A stretch of 64,000 bases of DNA, taken from contig JAKCPI010021922.1 of the NCBI GenBank assembly GCA_023213315.1, positions 23,066 to 87,065 of the forward strand, given 5' to 3'. This document shows, piece by piece, positions 41,830 through 52,086 of this stretch. The translations under genes were made by a program, and so were the position numbers. Below the pieces are notes generated by a model, which saw nothing but the letters and a program-made list of their open reading frames with translations, had not been told where the DNA came from and ran no database searches. The stretch is from Euborellia annulipes. Lineage: Eukaryota > Arthropoda > Insecta > Dermaptera > Anisolabididae. The number at the start of each line of letters is the position of its first letter. Positions within the stretch are counted from its first letter, which is position 1.

Positions 41830-42230
41830 TCAATAACAATGTTTACGCTTGAGATGCGCTGTAAGGGTTGCTTTCTGTTTAAACCGATAAGAGCAAAATT
41901 TGCATTGGAATTTAGGCTCAACGCCGCATTCATCAATTAAATGTCGTGTCAAATTAAATTTATATTTATAAACTTTATTACATTTGTGACAACAAAAGAT
42001 TTTCTGTATCGATTTGTTATGAATTATATTGATATGGCGTTTTAAGTAATTTTTACTAGTGGATCGCAAAGGGCAATGGGGGCAGGCAAAAGTCTCATTC
42101 GGAGGGATACATTTTGAATGTTCTTTTGGATGAGGGGTTGTTGAGAATTCTAGTTTAGGATTTCGAAAGTTAACCTCTTCATGTCGATTTTCAAGGATGG
42201 TCTTAAACTCAACATCAACCCCGAGAGGAT
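41830..42230 (-). CDS. lola: V31: lola-type terminal exon, finger 1 degenerate
   Basis: Open. Finger 1 has no Cys pair (NPKLEFSTTPHPKEHSKC). Fingers 2-4 keep ligands. The finger 2 helix is S-K-N-Y-L-K-R. The linker is altered to NKSIQKIFCCHKCNKVYKYK, the most diverged in the array. Finger 4 (SYRFKQKATLTAHLKRKHCY) is identical to V32. It is possibly relaxed but not broken. Confidence 0.78.
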
Positions 42231-42438
42231 CTGTAAAATACAAATATAGACTAGATTTAATTTAAAAATGTATTTAGAGTGTCTAGAAATAAAAAAATAA
42301 ATAATAATTTGCCATTAGCTTTAAAGAATGAGAAAACGAAGAAGAGAAAGAACCAATCTTATAGTTGTAACATAGGATACATGCTGAAAATGGAGGCACT
42401 TTACTCTTGTACTGTACAGTGAGCGCCATAATTAAGTT

Positions 42439-42602
42439 CCCACCTGATAGCTAGAGCCTTAAGTATATGGTATATAGTGAAATAATTTTAAATTTTAAAA
42501 GGTAAAATAAAATCATCTGTTCCAGATTTTATTTTACCTTTTCGATCATTAAAATTATTTCACTATATACCATATACTTAAGGCTCTAGATACCAGGTGG
42601 GG
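42439..42602. mobile_element. Hairpin/foldback, about 165 bp
   Basis: CACCTGATAGCTAGAGCCTTA and AGTATATGGTATATAGTGAA pair with TTCACTATATACCATATACT and TAAGGCTCTAGATACCAGGTG. Inner AAGGTAAAATAAAATC pairs with GATTTTATTTTACCTT. Confidence 0.8.
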
Positions 42603-43154
42603 GATTTAAAACATTTTTGTCTTTTATTTAGAAAAGAGAAAAAAACACGTCCGTAACTTTAATTTACAAAATAGCAAGTTATTAAAAATTATATAGTAAT
42701 GATATATTTTCAGTATTCTGTTTGATTTTTTGTTCATCTCGTGGTGTATTTTTGTCGAATATCTTACTAATTAAAAGAAAAAAATGTATTAAATATTTAA
42801 CATGAATATTTAAAGGTCGCTCGAAAACATCGAAAGCAATGCACGGACAAATTAAAAAAAATTTTGAGCGACCGTTAAAAATTAATATTTTAAGTTGAAA
42901 ATTTGAAAAAACGTATTTTCTTTTATTCTATAAAATTCTACCGTAACGAGAAAAAAAAAGAAAAAATCGATTTTTGATGAATTTGGAAATTTTTAAAAAT
43001 TTTGAGCGACCTTTTAAAAAAAATTTTTTTTTGAGCTCATCTTTGGAGGGGTCTCTTAAAACATTATAAACTAACATTTTCATACGAGACTTGAAAAAAA
43101 AAAAAAATTAGTCGGTTTTTTTGCGCCACCCTAATATATAAGCTTATATTGAAT

Positions 43155-43330
43155 ATATGGTCCAGGCATTCTTATTTAAGCCATTTGGTATCCAAATGAA
43201 TTTTATATCTTGAATTCTAATTTATCGGCGGAAACTAAAAATCTGGTGTGACAAGCAGAGAACACAACTTTCAACTACCACAAGATAAGAAAAAGTGCTG
43301 TGCTGTGTGACCCGTCACATCAGATTTTTA
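43155..43330 (-). mobile_element. SINE scrap plus P1 fragment, duplicated
   Basis: GGTCCAGGCATTCTTATTTAAG (SINE) runs into TTTTATATCTTGAATTC and GGCGGAAACTAAAAATCTGG (P1), the same junction as at 41320-41400. It shows that this segment was copied as a block. Confidence 0.7.
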
Positions 43331-43574
43331 AATATCAAACTGAAATAGGAAAAATAATTATAAATGTTTTTATTAATAAAAAAAAGTAACAAGGTAGTAT
43401 TCAGAGCTCATGTTTTATTAAATAATTTTTATGTTTAAAGGAGTGTTTACATGTCAAGAGCAGTAACCTGCAAATTCAAACGCGCTAGTTTGTAGAAATA
43501 TGTCGACATTTAATCCAGATCCTATTTATTTTAAATAGTCAGTGTCTAACAAACCTGTACAAAAAATAACATAC

Positions 43575-44046
43575 TTAATAACAATGTTTACGTTTGAGAT
43601 GAGCTGTAAGGGTTGCTTTTTGTTTAAACCGATAAGAGCAAAATTTGCATTGATATTTAGGCTCAACGCCGCATTCATCTATTAAATGTCGTGTCAAATG
43701 ATTTTTATATTTATAATCTCTATTACATTTGTGACAACGAAAGATTTCCTGTATCGAGTCGTTATGAATAGAATTGATATGGCGTTTCACGCAGTGTTTC
43801 TCAGTGAAACGCGTAGGGCAATAAGGGCAGGCAAACGGCTTATCCGGAGGAGTACATTTTAAAAGCATATGTTCTCTTAAAAGAGTAGGTGATGTGAATT
43901 GTAGTCTACATTTTGGACAATGAAATTTCCTTCTTACGTTGATTTTCAGTGATGGTATTAATTAATTGTATAATTTGGACAATGAAATTTCACTTCTTCA
44001 CGTTGATTTTCAGTGATGGTCATTAATTCATTACCCCAGATAGAAT
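43575..44046 (-). pseudogene. lola: V32: lola-type exon with internal duplication and early stop
   Basis: Fingers 2-4 are complete, and finger 4 matches V31. The 5' part is duplicated: the leader segment 'cgttgattttcagtgatggt' occurs at 43937-43956 and again at 44001-44020. Read from the acceptor, the frame runs ELMTITENQREEVKFHCPNYTIN and stops. Finger 1 is therefore cut off and the fingers are unreachable. Confidence 0.75.
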
Positions 44047-44524
44047 CTGTAAAATACAAATATAGACTAGATTTAATTTAAATACTTATAGATAGATCAA
44101 CATATAAATAAATAATAGATAGATAAACATACATACGAGTATGTGTGTGTATTTATATAGGGTGTTTAGAAAAAAAAAAAAACAGAAATTTAGTTATTTA
44201 AATAAAAAATAATTAAATTACTACTGTCTTTCAAGAATGGAAAAATTTAAGTGAACGAACACATTTAAGAGTTGTAACATACATGTTGGAGGTCGCATGT
44301 TTTGCCCCCCGAAACATCCTTGTCCCTCCTCGACAAAATGAAAATAACGAATTTTGGTCGCCAATTAAAATTCATAAACAATTTTAGTTTAAATAAAATT
44401 TTATAAAAAGTCAAGAATCAGAAAAAAAAAATTATTTTGAATAAACATTCAACAAAAGACACTTCTATTAGATGCTTGATTCAAGGGCAATATTTCCTTA
44501 TCAATTTTTAAAACATTTCTTGTT

Positions 44525-45140
44525 GAGTTTTTTTAATTACACGTTTCGAGACAATTTGATTGTCCCATATTTAGTCCTTTAATACTGACCCGGAGTTGGT
44601 CATATGGGTATAATACATGCATATTTATCCCTCATAATGGGTGACTTATTTAACTCGCCCGTTGTGATAGATAAATATGCAAGTATTTATTTATTTATTT
44701 ACACCGATGATCCCATACAGACATTCTGTCCAGTTACATGGGATCGCTAAACAACAAAAAAAAATATATATACATATAGACTGTATATATATATCAAATA
44801 CAAAGAAAAATACACACGAAATATAAAAAAGAGTTATTTCTGCATAATACATATGTATTCACACACTCATTATAAAAGCTTAGTCTCTCTAACTGTATAC
44901 TCAGAAATCATTTTAAAAATGGGAGATCTTTCCCCCATTCTTGTTCTACTAGATCTGAGATAGAAGAGTGACCCCGAATGCAGAGCGAATGCTGGGACTC
45001 TGAAGCCTATTTTAGCTAGCAATTCGCAATTACACCCTAATGACCAACTCCGGGACACTACCAATTTTAAAGGGCTAAAGATTGGAAAATTATATTATCT
45101 CGAAACCACTCGTTCGATTGTAAAAATCGAAGGTTATTAT
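44525..45140. mobile_element. FB2 foldback element, interrupted
   Basis: The core ACACGTTTCGAGACAATTTG, TCATATGGGTATAATACATG and GATAAATATGC pairs with ATTATCTCGAAACCACTCG, GACCAACTCCGGGACACTACC and ATTTTAAAGGGCTAAAGATTGG. The middle is displaced by other repeats. Confidence 0.55.
44687..44765 (-). mobile_element. LINE-type 3' tail, minus strand
   Basis: TATTTATTTATTTACACC, ATCCCATACAGACATTC and GTTACATGGGATCGC. On the minus strand this ends in (AAATA)n, typical of non-LTR element tails. No coding part remains. Confidence 0.5.
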
Positions 45141-45506
45141 TTTTAGCTGCACCTCCTCTTTCTCTTGTTGTTAATATATACAGTATGTTATACTAATAAT
45201 CTGATCACATATTCTTATTAATAGAAAAATAAAATAAAAATAACGCTAATTTGCCTGAAGAAGACATAGATCTGATATGTATAAAAAGTGGCTAAAAAAT
45301 TAATAAATAAAATATAGCATATTTGGTTTATTGTAAATATGTATATATATAATATATTTAATATATCAAGTATTAAATTTAATTTAATTTGATATTAGCC
45401 TATATTAAATTATTAATAAGTATGTATATTAAATAAATAAATCATTTTTAAGTTTATTATAAAAATATTATATTTAATTTTTTAAATATAAATAGATTTC
45501 AAAGTC

Positions 45507-45625
45507 GAATGAAATGAAGTGGCACAAAAAACTCAAACAAATCGTAGATAAATCTACTGTATTTATTTTAAATAATTAAAAAAATTTGTTACGATTTGTT
45601 TGTGTTCTTTGTGCCACTTCATTCC
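45507..45625. repeat. Hairpin, about 120 bp
   Basis: GGAATGAAGTGGCAC-type arms: GAATGAAATGAAGTGGCACA and AACAAATCGTA pair with TACGATTTGTT and TTTGTGCCACTTCATTC. Confidence 0.75.
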
Positions 45626-46167
45626 ATAGTTTGTCTAGAACAAATATATTATAATGATTTTTCTCTTTTTTATATCACAATGAGGGCCAAAAACACTTCA
45701 CATATTAAAATTGCTATATCTATCTCAGATCAGAGCGTTGATAAGAGCAAAGAAAATGAAGTGAACAATTATCGCAGCTCTTTTATCGTTGGTCGGGATC
45801 AAAGAAAGACTCTCAGCGCTGCTCCAACATAAACAGCTCTAATCAAAAGTATCTTTCTATTTTTTCTGTTATGCTCTTATCGTTTTTCACAGGTCAAAAA
45901 TAAACGCAAATTTGTAGATCTTTATCAAGCATCAAAGACAATTTTACCTAGTCTAAATAAATTCAATATAATTTAGAAAAACAATTAAGAAGGGAACACT
46001 TTCACAAAAGGCGAGATCCTGTTAAATCTCAGAGGCTAGAAAATTAAATTTAAAAATTTGGGATAGTGAAGACGTTAAACAAATTTAAAAAAAAAAAAAA
46101 GAATTATTCAAGGTGCCAGTCAGATATCTCACAAATCTGAACTAAAGTCATAATGATCAAATAGTTA

Positions 46168-46577
46168 TTAAAAATGTTTCCGTTTGATATGCCCTTGGAG
46201 GTTTGCTTTCTGTTTACACCGATAAGGGCAAAAATTGCAATGAAATTTTGGCTCTTTGCCACATTCAATCCTTAAATGTTGAATCAAATTATGTCTATAT
46301 TTATAATCTCTATTACATTTGTGACAACGATAGAATTGTTGTATCGATTCGTTATGAACATTCCTGACATGAAGTATCATGCTTTTTATACAAGAGAAAC
46401 CCAAAAGGCAATGGGGACAGACAAAGGGCTTATTCTGCGGGGTACATTTTAAAACTAAATGTTCTTTTAAATGAGTAGGTGTAGTGAATTGTAGTCTACA
46501 ATTAGGACAATGAAATATCATTTCTTCACGTCGATTTTCCGGGATGGTCATTAACTCATCTTTAACCCAGTTAGAAT
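46168..46577 (-). CDS. lola: V33: lola-type four-zinc-finger terminal exon, intact
   Basis: Open from the acceptor. The leader reads S-N-W-V-K-D-E-L-M-T-I-P. Ligands complete (CPNC, CPHC, CHKC, CNFC). Finger 2 (LGFSCIKSMILHVRNVH) departs most from the consensus, with Ile at helix 1 and Leu at 6. The linker NESIQQFYRCHKC is also unusual. CGKEPK replaces CGVEPK. The intron end is TATATTTTACAG. Confidence 0.8.
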
Positions 46578-47208
46578 CTGTAAAATATAAATATTGACTA
46601 GATTTAATTTAAAAACTTATTCAAGTCTAGAAATAAAAAAATCAATACTGGTATATATTTGTATAAATTTAGTTAATTTATATAAAATATAATTAATTTT
46701 CAACTGGATTTAAAGGATGAGAAAATTCTAAAAGAGAAAGAACTCATCTAATAGTTGTAACATACATAGTGAAGTAGTCTAAAAAAAACTCTTTTAGTTA
46801 AACTGAACTAAAAAGAGAAAAATAATTTCATTGTTGTTGTTAAACTTGTCGAACATTTAAGATGTTTAATATAAAAAAAGAAAAAAAAACAAACATTTTA
46901 ACTAAGCTTTAACAAACCCCCCACGCTTTTATTTTAAGACCTAAATATTCAACAATTTTAACATTATATATCATTTTTCATTATTTATAAAATATCAATA
47001 AAAAAATAAAATAAATAATAAAAATATTTTTATTGGTTTTTACAGTATAATATTCGTTTTTTTTTTTTTTTTTTTATTAAAACAAAAGCTATTACACATT
47101 CACACAAAAAAATATACAATATCTTATTACAGTATATAAATAAGTTCCCATTAACAAACAACATATTCCATTAAAAAAAAAAAAGCTATCAAAAGTTCCT
47201 TTTATAAT

Positions 47209-47897
47209 CCAAAGTTGTGTTCTGTGCTTGTTACATCAGATTTTTTAGGTAGTTTCCACTGATATACTCGTTCGTACATGTATTAAAATTCAAGAAGTCA
47301 AATTTATTTGGGAAAAAAATTTTTTTGGCAACCATTTCACCTATCATTCCTATGAAGTATAAGATTAAATGAGGTTTCAAAAGATTTCAAGGGCAAAATG
47401 AGAATATACATTTTAAAGAGCATCTAAAAATAAATGATTTTTGAATTTTAATAAAAATCGTTGGAACGAATATAGAGAAAATGGAAAAAAATTGAAAAAG
47501 TAAATCAGTAAAATAATAGTACTCTTTAGCTGATTTTGTTCAAAAGCTTCGAATCACGTGCCAGGAGGGTGTCTAACTTAAATATAAAATTTTAGCCTCG
47601 TAGCTCTTTTAGTTCTCGAGATATTTTGTTCACAGACAACAGACAATGTCGCGAAAATTGCCCTCAGGGTTTGGTGTAGAGGTTAGCGTGCTAACCTCGT
47701 ATACCAAACGTCGCGGGTTCGGACCCCGGGCAGTCCGATGATTTTATTTAAGCCATTTGGATACCAAATGGCTTAAATAAGAATGCCTGGACCCCTAATA
47801 TGTGTATATTATCAATAACGGATATCGTTTAAAGTCTTAAATGGCCTGAGTTGCCGAAAAGACCGTGTGAAGTGTGTGTGAGTGAGAAAAAAGTGTG

Positions 47898-47928
<31 letters not shown>

Positions 47929-48008
47929 TGTCGCGAAAACCACTTTTTTGAATATCCATCAAAATTGGGTATCAAATTTTTGACATATTTCCAATATATA
48001 GGTAAGAG
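47209..48008 (+). mobile_element. P1 palindrome-headed element, with nested SINE
   Basis: CAAAGTTGTGTTCTGTGCTTG, CATCAGATTTTTTAGG, CCTATCATTCCTATGAAG, 'gattttgttcaaaagctt' and finally GTAAGAGAAAGT at 48002. The 5' half of the palindrome is lost. Confidence 0.75.
47658..47926 (+). mobile_element. tRNA-derived SINE, full length
   Basis: Box A GGTGTAGAGGTTAGCGTGC, box B GCGGGTTCGGACCCC, core ATACCAAATGGCTTAAATAAG, tail AAAAGACCGTGTGAAGTGTG and poly(A). Perfect 13 bp target duplications AATGTCGCGAAAA at 47645-47657 and 47927-47939. It inserted into P1. Confidence 0.9.
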
Positions 48009-48023
48009 AAAGTAATAAAATAC

Positions 48024-48415
48024 TTATTTAGAATGTTTATAATAGATATGAGATCTTAGCGCTGATTTATGTTTACAACGATAAGTGCAAAAAAAGCAAT
48101 GAAATTTTGGCTCAATGCCGCATTCATTCTTTAGATGTCGATTCAAACCATTTTTATATTTATAATCTTTATTACATTTGTGACAACGAAAAATTTCCTG
48201 TATCGAATCATTATGAATAGAATTGATATGGTCTTTTAGGTGATGTTTCATATTGAAACGCAAAGGGCAGTGAGGACAGGCGTAGGGCCTAGGAGTATCA
48301 GATTTGAAATGAGTATTCGTTGAGAATTCTAGTTTACATTTAGAACTAGGAAATTTCATTTCTTCACGTCGATTTTCAGGGATGCTCATTGAATCATCAA
48401 AAACCCCGATAGAAT
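48024..48415 (-). CDS. lola: V34: lola-type terminal exon, finger 1 degenerate
   Basis: Open. Finger 1 is reduced (PSSKCKLEFSTNTHFKSDTPRPYAC), with its H-x4-C end deleted. Fingers 2-4 are complete. The finger 2 helix is M-K-H-H-L-K-D, finger 3 YKYKNGLNRH with CGIEPK. Finger 4 (TYRCKHKSALRSHIYYKHSK) resembles V41. Acceptor before 48415. Confidence 0.8.
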
Positions 48416-48524
48416 CTGTAAAATACAAATATAGACTAGATTTAATTTAAAAACTTATTTAGAGAGTTTAGAAATAAAAACAATATAAAAATTTAGTTAT
48501 TTATAACAAAAAAAAAGCGCCAAT

Positions 48525-48566
<42 letters not shown>
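48525..48566 (+). repeat. Poly(G) run, 42 bases
   Basis: Uninterrupted G in otherwise AT-rich spacer. It is potentially quadruplex-forming but may be an assembly or sequencing artefact. Confidence 0.8.
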
Positions 48567-48567
<1 letters not shown>

Positions 48568-48980
48568 AAGGGGTTAAAAAAAAAAACTATACAGTATTTA
48601 TAATGATAAATAAAATAAAATTTAATTATCTTTTAAATACAAAATAAAAAAGGATATACCATATAATAGGCTGGGGACAAGGGCGGATACACGGGGGGAG
48701 GGGGAGGGGGTTAAAGGGGGTACCACCCTGAGATTAAAAAAAAAATACTTTTTTTCGAAAAAAAAAATGTATTTTTAATGTAAAATTTTAAAAATTAATA
48801 CTTAAAAATTTGATTTGTATTTATATTCTGGCAAACAAGTACAGAATATGCCTTTAAATAACCGAAATTGAGGAAAAAAAGTGTGTGCTGTGCGACCAGT
48901 CACACCAGATCTCCCCCCCCCCCCCCTCCCCCGAAAAACACCTCTGAATCCGCCCTTGGCTGGGGATCAGAAGAATATTG

Positions 48981-49071
48981 TGGTTGGAGAACCCCATCAT
49001 TTATCGCTCCACCTGAATTGCTTCATAAGTCAGGTGGAGCAATGATTGTCGATTTTGTTTGTTCTCCAACC
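48981..49071. mobile_element. Small hairpin element
   Basis: GGTTGGAGAAC and GCTCCACCTGA pair with TCAGGTGGAGC and GTTCTCCAACC. A relative lies at 56797-56893. Confidence 0.7.
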
Positions 49072-49271
49072 TAAATAAAATAATTGATTTTTCATTGGCT
49101 GAAATGAAGTATTCGTATGTTTCATATTTCAAAGAAGCATTTAAAAATCCATTGTATTTTTATATAAAAAATTATCTTGATTGTTTTTTTTAATTAAAAA
49201 AACGCTGATTAGAGAACCACACATAAATAAATATACAGTAAATGAATGAAGTCAGTGGCTCTTTGTTTATA

Positions 49272-49551
49272 CAACAGAAGAAGGTTCATGTGCAGCCAAA
49301 AATAAAAAGCAATCGAATTGTACAACCCAACGAGGCGTTTCGGTATAATATTATTGTCCCATCTTTAGTTCTTTAAAATTGGTAGTGTTCCGGAGTTTGG
49401 TATAATACATGAATATTTATGTATTATATCCATATAACCAACTATGGGAGAGGATGATGTGGCAATAATAAAATTATCCCGAAACGTCTCGTTGGATTGT
49501 AAAAATCAAAAGATTTTTATTTTTGGCTGTTTCTGCACCTTCTGCTGTTGT
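49272..49551. mobile_element. FB2 foldback element
   Basis: ACAACAGAAGAAGGTTCATG, CAGCCAAAAATAAAAA and CAACGAGGCGTTTCGG pair with CCGAAACGTCTCGTTG, TTTTTATTTTTGGCTG and TGCACCTTCTGCTGTTG. Confidence 0.75.
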
Positions 49552-49994
49552 AAAGATATTCAGTAGGATTTACTAATAATTTGATCACAGCTTCTTATAA
49601 ATAGAAAAATAAAATAAATATAACGCTAATTTTCCTTCTTCATAGATCTAATATGTATAAAAAGTGGCCAAAAAAATTAATAAATAAAACATAACATTTG
49701 GTTTTAAAAATTCAAAGAAATTCAGTGTTTGAATCAGACAGAGTAAAAACATTTATTTTAAATATCGAAATGAAATAGTATCTAGGAAAAAAAAAGTATT
49801 TTTGTTATTAGTTTTATAAAATAATTTTAATGCATAGAGGAGTGATTACATATCAAGAGATGCAGTAGCCTTCAAATTTAAGCATGTGTTGTGAATCGAG
49901 TCGAAACAAAACACTGTATTTGTTAATTCAGTGTCTCTCATATGGACAACTTGAATAAAACTGGGCCGCAAAATTTTCGCAACAAACAATTCGG

Positions 49995-50110
49995 CCTCTT
50001 TCAAAAAAAAATTTTTATAAAAAATTATTTTTTTTTTTTTTTTTTTTTTTTTTATTTTTGGTTCCATTTTTTTTTTTTTTAAAAATTTTTTTTTTTTGGG
50101 GGGGAAGGGG
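49995..50110. repeat. Homopolymer-rich zone (T, A, G runs)
   Basis: Successive T runs up to about 24 bases, then GGGGGGG. Low-complexity or unresolved sequence. Confidence 0.6.
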
Positions 50111-50187
50111 TAAGAAATACATTTGTTTTTAAATGCTTTATCAGGCATATAAGACAATTTCACCCCATTTAAATAAAAAATAATTAG

Positions 50188-50670
50188 AAAATTTGGTGTG
50201 ACTGGTCGCACAGCACACAACTTTCTCTTATGTTTGGTAATCAAAAGTTGTGTTCTGTGCTTGTCACACCAGATTTTTTGTGTTGACATATATTTAGTTT
50301 CCGACAGTACGGTACATTTGAAATTGAAAAATTGGTAAATTGTTTATTTATATTTTGTTACCATGGCAACCATTTCTCCTCTTTCCTATATAGTACAAGA
50401 GTAAAGTGGTCTTCAGAAGACTTCAATAGCAAAATTAGAATAAACATTTTAAAGAGAATCTAAAACATAATTGATTTTTGAATTGTAATCAAAATCGTAG
50501 GAGCAAATTTTGAGAAAATCGAAAAAAAGTGAAAAAGTACATCAGTAAAGTACTACAAGTACTCTTTGGCCGATTTTGATTAAAAGCTTATTTTCACGCC
50601 CTAGGAGGTTGCCTAACATAAATATAAAATTTCAACCTCCTAGCTCAATTCTTTCATGCTTTAAATTGAT
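50188..50670 (+). mobile_element. P1 palindrome-headed element
   Basis: A good copy. Palindrome 50190-50276 (TTGGTGTGACTGGTCGCAC...GTGCTTGTCACACCAGATT), then TTACCATGGCAACCATTTC, 'acatcagtaaagtac', 'gccgattttgattaaaagc' and CCTCCTAGCTCAATTC. Confidence 0.8.
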
Positions 50671-50731
50671 GAATTCAGGTGTCAGTGAGTCATCCAGTGA
50701 TCACACAAAAGTTTCACTCAAAATAAAATAT

Positions 50732-51135
50732 TTAATTGGAATGTTTACGCTTGATATGCGCTGTGAGGGTTGATTTCTTTTTAAACATATAAGTGCAAAA
50801 ATTGCATTGAAATTTCAACTCAACGCCGCATTCATCCTTTAAATGTTCAGTCAAACTATGTTTATATTTATAATCTCTATTACATTTGTGACATCGAAAT
50901 AATTCTTGTATCGAATCGTTATGAATATGACTGATATGGCGTGTCAGGTGATGTTTCAAGGTGAAACGCGAAGGACAGTTGGGACAGGCATAGGGCCTAG
51001 GGGTATGACATTTTAAAAATCCAAGTTCTTTTAAATGAGTAGTTGTTGAGAATTCTAGATTAGGACTACAAAATCTCATTTCTTCACGTCGATTTTCAGT
51101 GAACGCCATTAACTCATCATAAATCCCGAGAGGAT
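50732..51135 (-). CDS. lola: V35: lola-type terminal exon, finger 1 CxxC lost
   Basis: Open, SPKLEF-like subfamily (CSPNLEFSTTTHLKELGFLKC; the zinc His is Leu as well). Fingers 2-4 are complete (CPNC, CHKC, CNFC). The finger 2 helix is L-K-H-H-L-T-R, finger 3 YKYKHSLTEH with VELK instead of VEPK. Finger 4 (TYMFKKKSTLTAH) has Met for Arg. Acceptor before 51135. Confidence 0.78.
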
Positions 51136-51669
51136 CTGTAAAATACAAATATAGTTTTAATTTAAAAGATTATTTAAGTGTGTTTAGAAATAAAAATAAA
51201 TTGGTTCTTTTATATTAAAAATAATTAATTACGTATTGGATGAGAAAACAAAAAAAACAGAACACTTTTAAGAGTTGTAACATACATAATGAGTAAGACT
51301 AAAAAAAGTAGATTAAAAAAAAATGCTTTTATTTAAAATGAATTAAAAAAGAGATAAATGATTTCATTGCTGTTGTTAAAATAGTCAGATATTTGTGACG
51401 TAGAAGAAAAAAAACTACTTTAGTTTAGTATCAATGAGTACCCCACGCTTTTATTTTAAGTTATAAATATTCAACAATTTTAACAATAATTAAATTCAAA
51501 AATTTGCTACAGTTGAAGTGATTTTGATTATAACTTAATATGAAAAAAAGAGGTTACACAAATATAAATCAAAAAAAAAAATTCTTCATAATTTAAGTGA
51601 TGTTTAAGAAAAGTAAAAAAAAAAAAATGGAATTCGAAGGTCCAGTGAAGTCACAAATACATAATGTAC
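51136..51669 (-). other. Spacer between V35 and V36
   Basis: Diverged intronic block with 'aagagttgtaacatacataatga' near 51270 and 'accccacgcttttattttaag' near 51430, as in the V33-V34 and V40 spacers. No insertion recognised. Confidence 0.55.
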
Positions 51670-52086
51670 TTATTTGGAATGTTTATGTTGGATATGAGAT
51701 ATTAGGTTTCCTTTATGTTTACAACGATAATTGTAAAAATTACAATGAAATTTTGGCTCAACGCCGCCCGCATTCACCCTTTAGATGTTGATTCAAATTA
51801 TATTTATATTTATAATCTTTATTACATTTAGGACAACGAAAGATTTCCTGTATCGAGTCGTTATGAATAAATTCGATATGACGTTTCAGGTGATGTTTCA
51901 AAATGAAACGCGTAGGACAATGGGGACAGGCGTAGGGCCTAGGGGTATCACATTTTAAAACTCTGGTATGCTCTTTTAAACCAGTAGATGATGTAAATTG
52001 TATACTACATTTAGGACATCGAAATTTCATTTCTTCAGGTCGATTTTCAGGGATGGTCATTAACTCATCATAAACCACGATAGAAT
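51670..52086 (-). pseudogene. lola: V36: lola-type exon frameshifted between fingers 3 and 4
   Basis: Fingers 1-3 are intact (CPKC, CPHC, CPKC) and open from the acceptor. A 4-base duplication in 'caacgccgcccgcattc' (near 51763-51772) turns GECGVEPK into GECGRR and a stop. Finger 4 remains readable in another frame down to 51670. It may still make a three-finger truncated tail, so 'pseudogene' is tentative. Confidence 0.65.

Larger units (their letters stand above)
42231..43574. other. Spacer between V31 and V32
   Basis: Intronic block, a hairpin (42439-42602), then about 530 bp (42603-43135) of AT-rich sequence with 'gagcgacc' repeated at 42864, 43003 and in inverse form near 42816. It looks like a foldback or decayed element that I cannot name. 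It is followed by a SINE scrap and P1 scrap (43155-43330) duplicated from the V30-V31 spacer. Confidence 0.5.
44047..46167. other. Spacer between V32 and V33
   Basis: Intronic block with (GATA)-like repeats near 44090-44160, 'gaaacatccttgtccctcctcgac' near 44310, a large FB2 copy (44525-45140) holding a LINE tail, an AT tract 45330-45480, a hairpin (45507-45625), an unrecognised stretch to about 45950, then array spacer. No gene. Confidence 0.5.
46578..48023. other. Spacer between V33 and V34
   Basis: Intronic block, AT-rich sequence 46780-47200 (related to 51290-51480 and 58620-58760: 'caccccacgcttttattttaag'), then a P1 copy (47209-48008) with a nested SINE. P1 ends immediately before the V34 stop codon region. 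No gene. Confidence 0.6.
48416..50731. other. Spacer between V34 and V35
   Basis: Intronic block, a 42-base G run (48525-48566), unassigned sequence with more G-runs near 48690, a P1 scrap (48870-48912) followed by a C-run, a hairpin (48981-49071), an FB2 copy (49272-49551), a homopolymer zone (49995-50110) and a P1 copy (50188-50670). No gene. Confidence 0.5.

Noticed and set aside
45596..45832. Plus-strand 78-codon frame
   Set aside because: Its start is in the arm of the 45507-45625 hairpin. The rest matches nothing I know.
49846..50289. Minus-strand open frame rich in lysine
   Set aside because: Most of it is translation of a poly(T)/poly(A) zone and a P1 palindrome.
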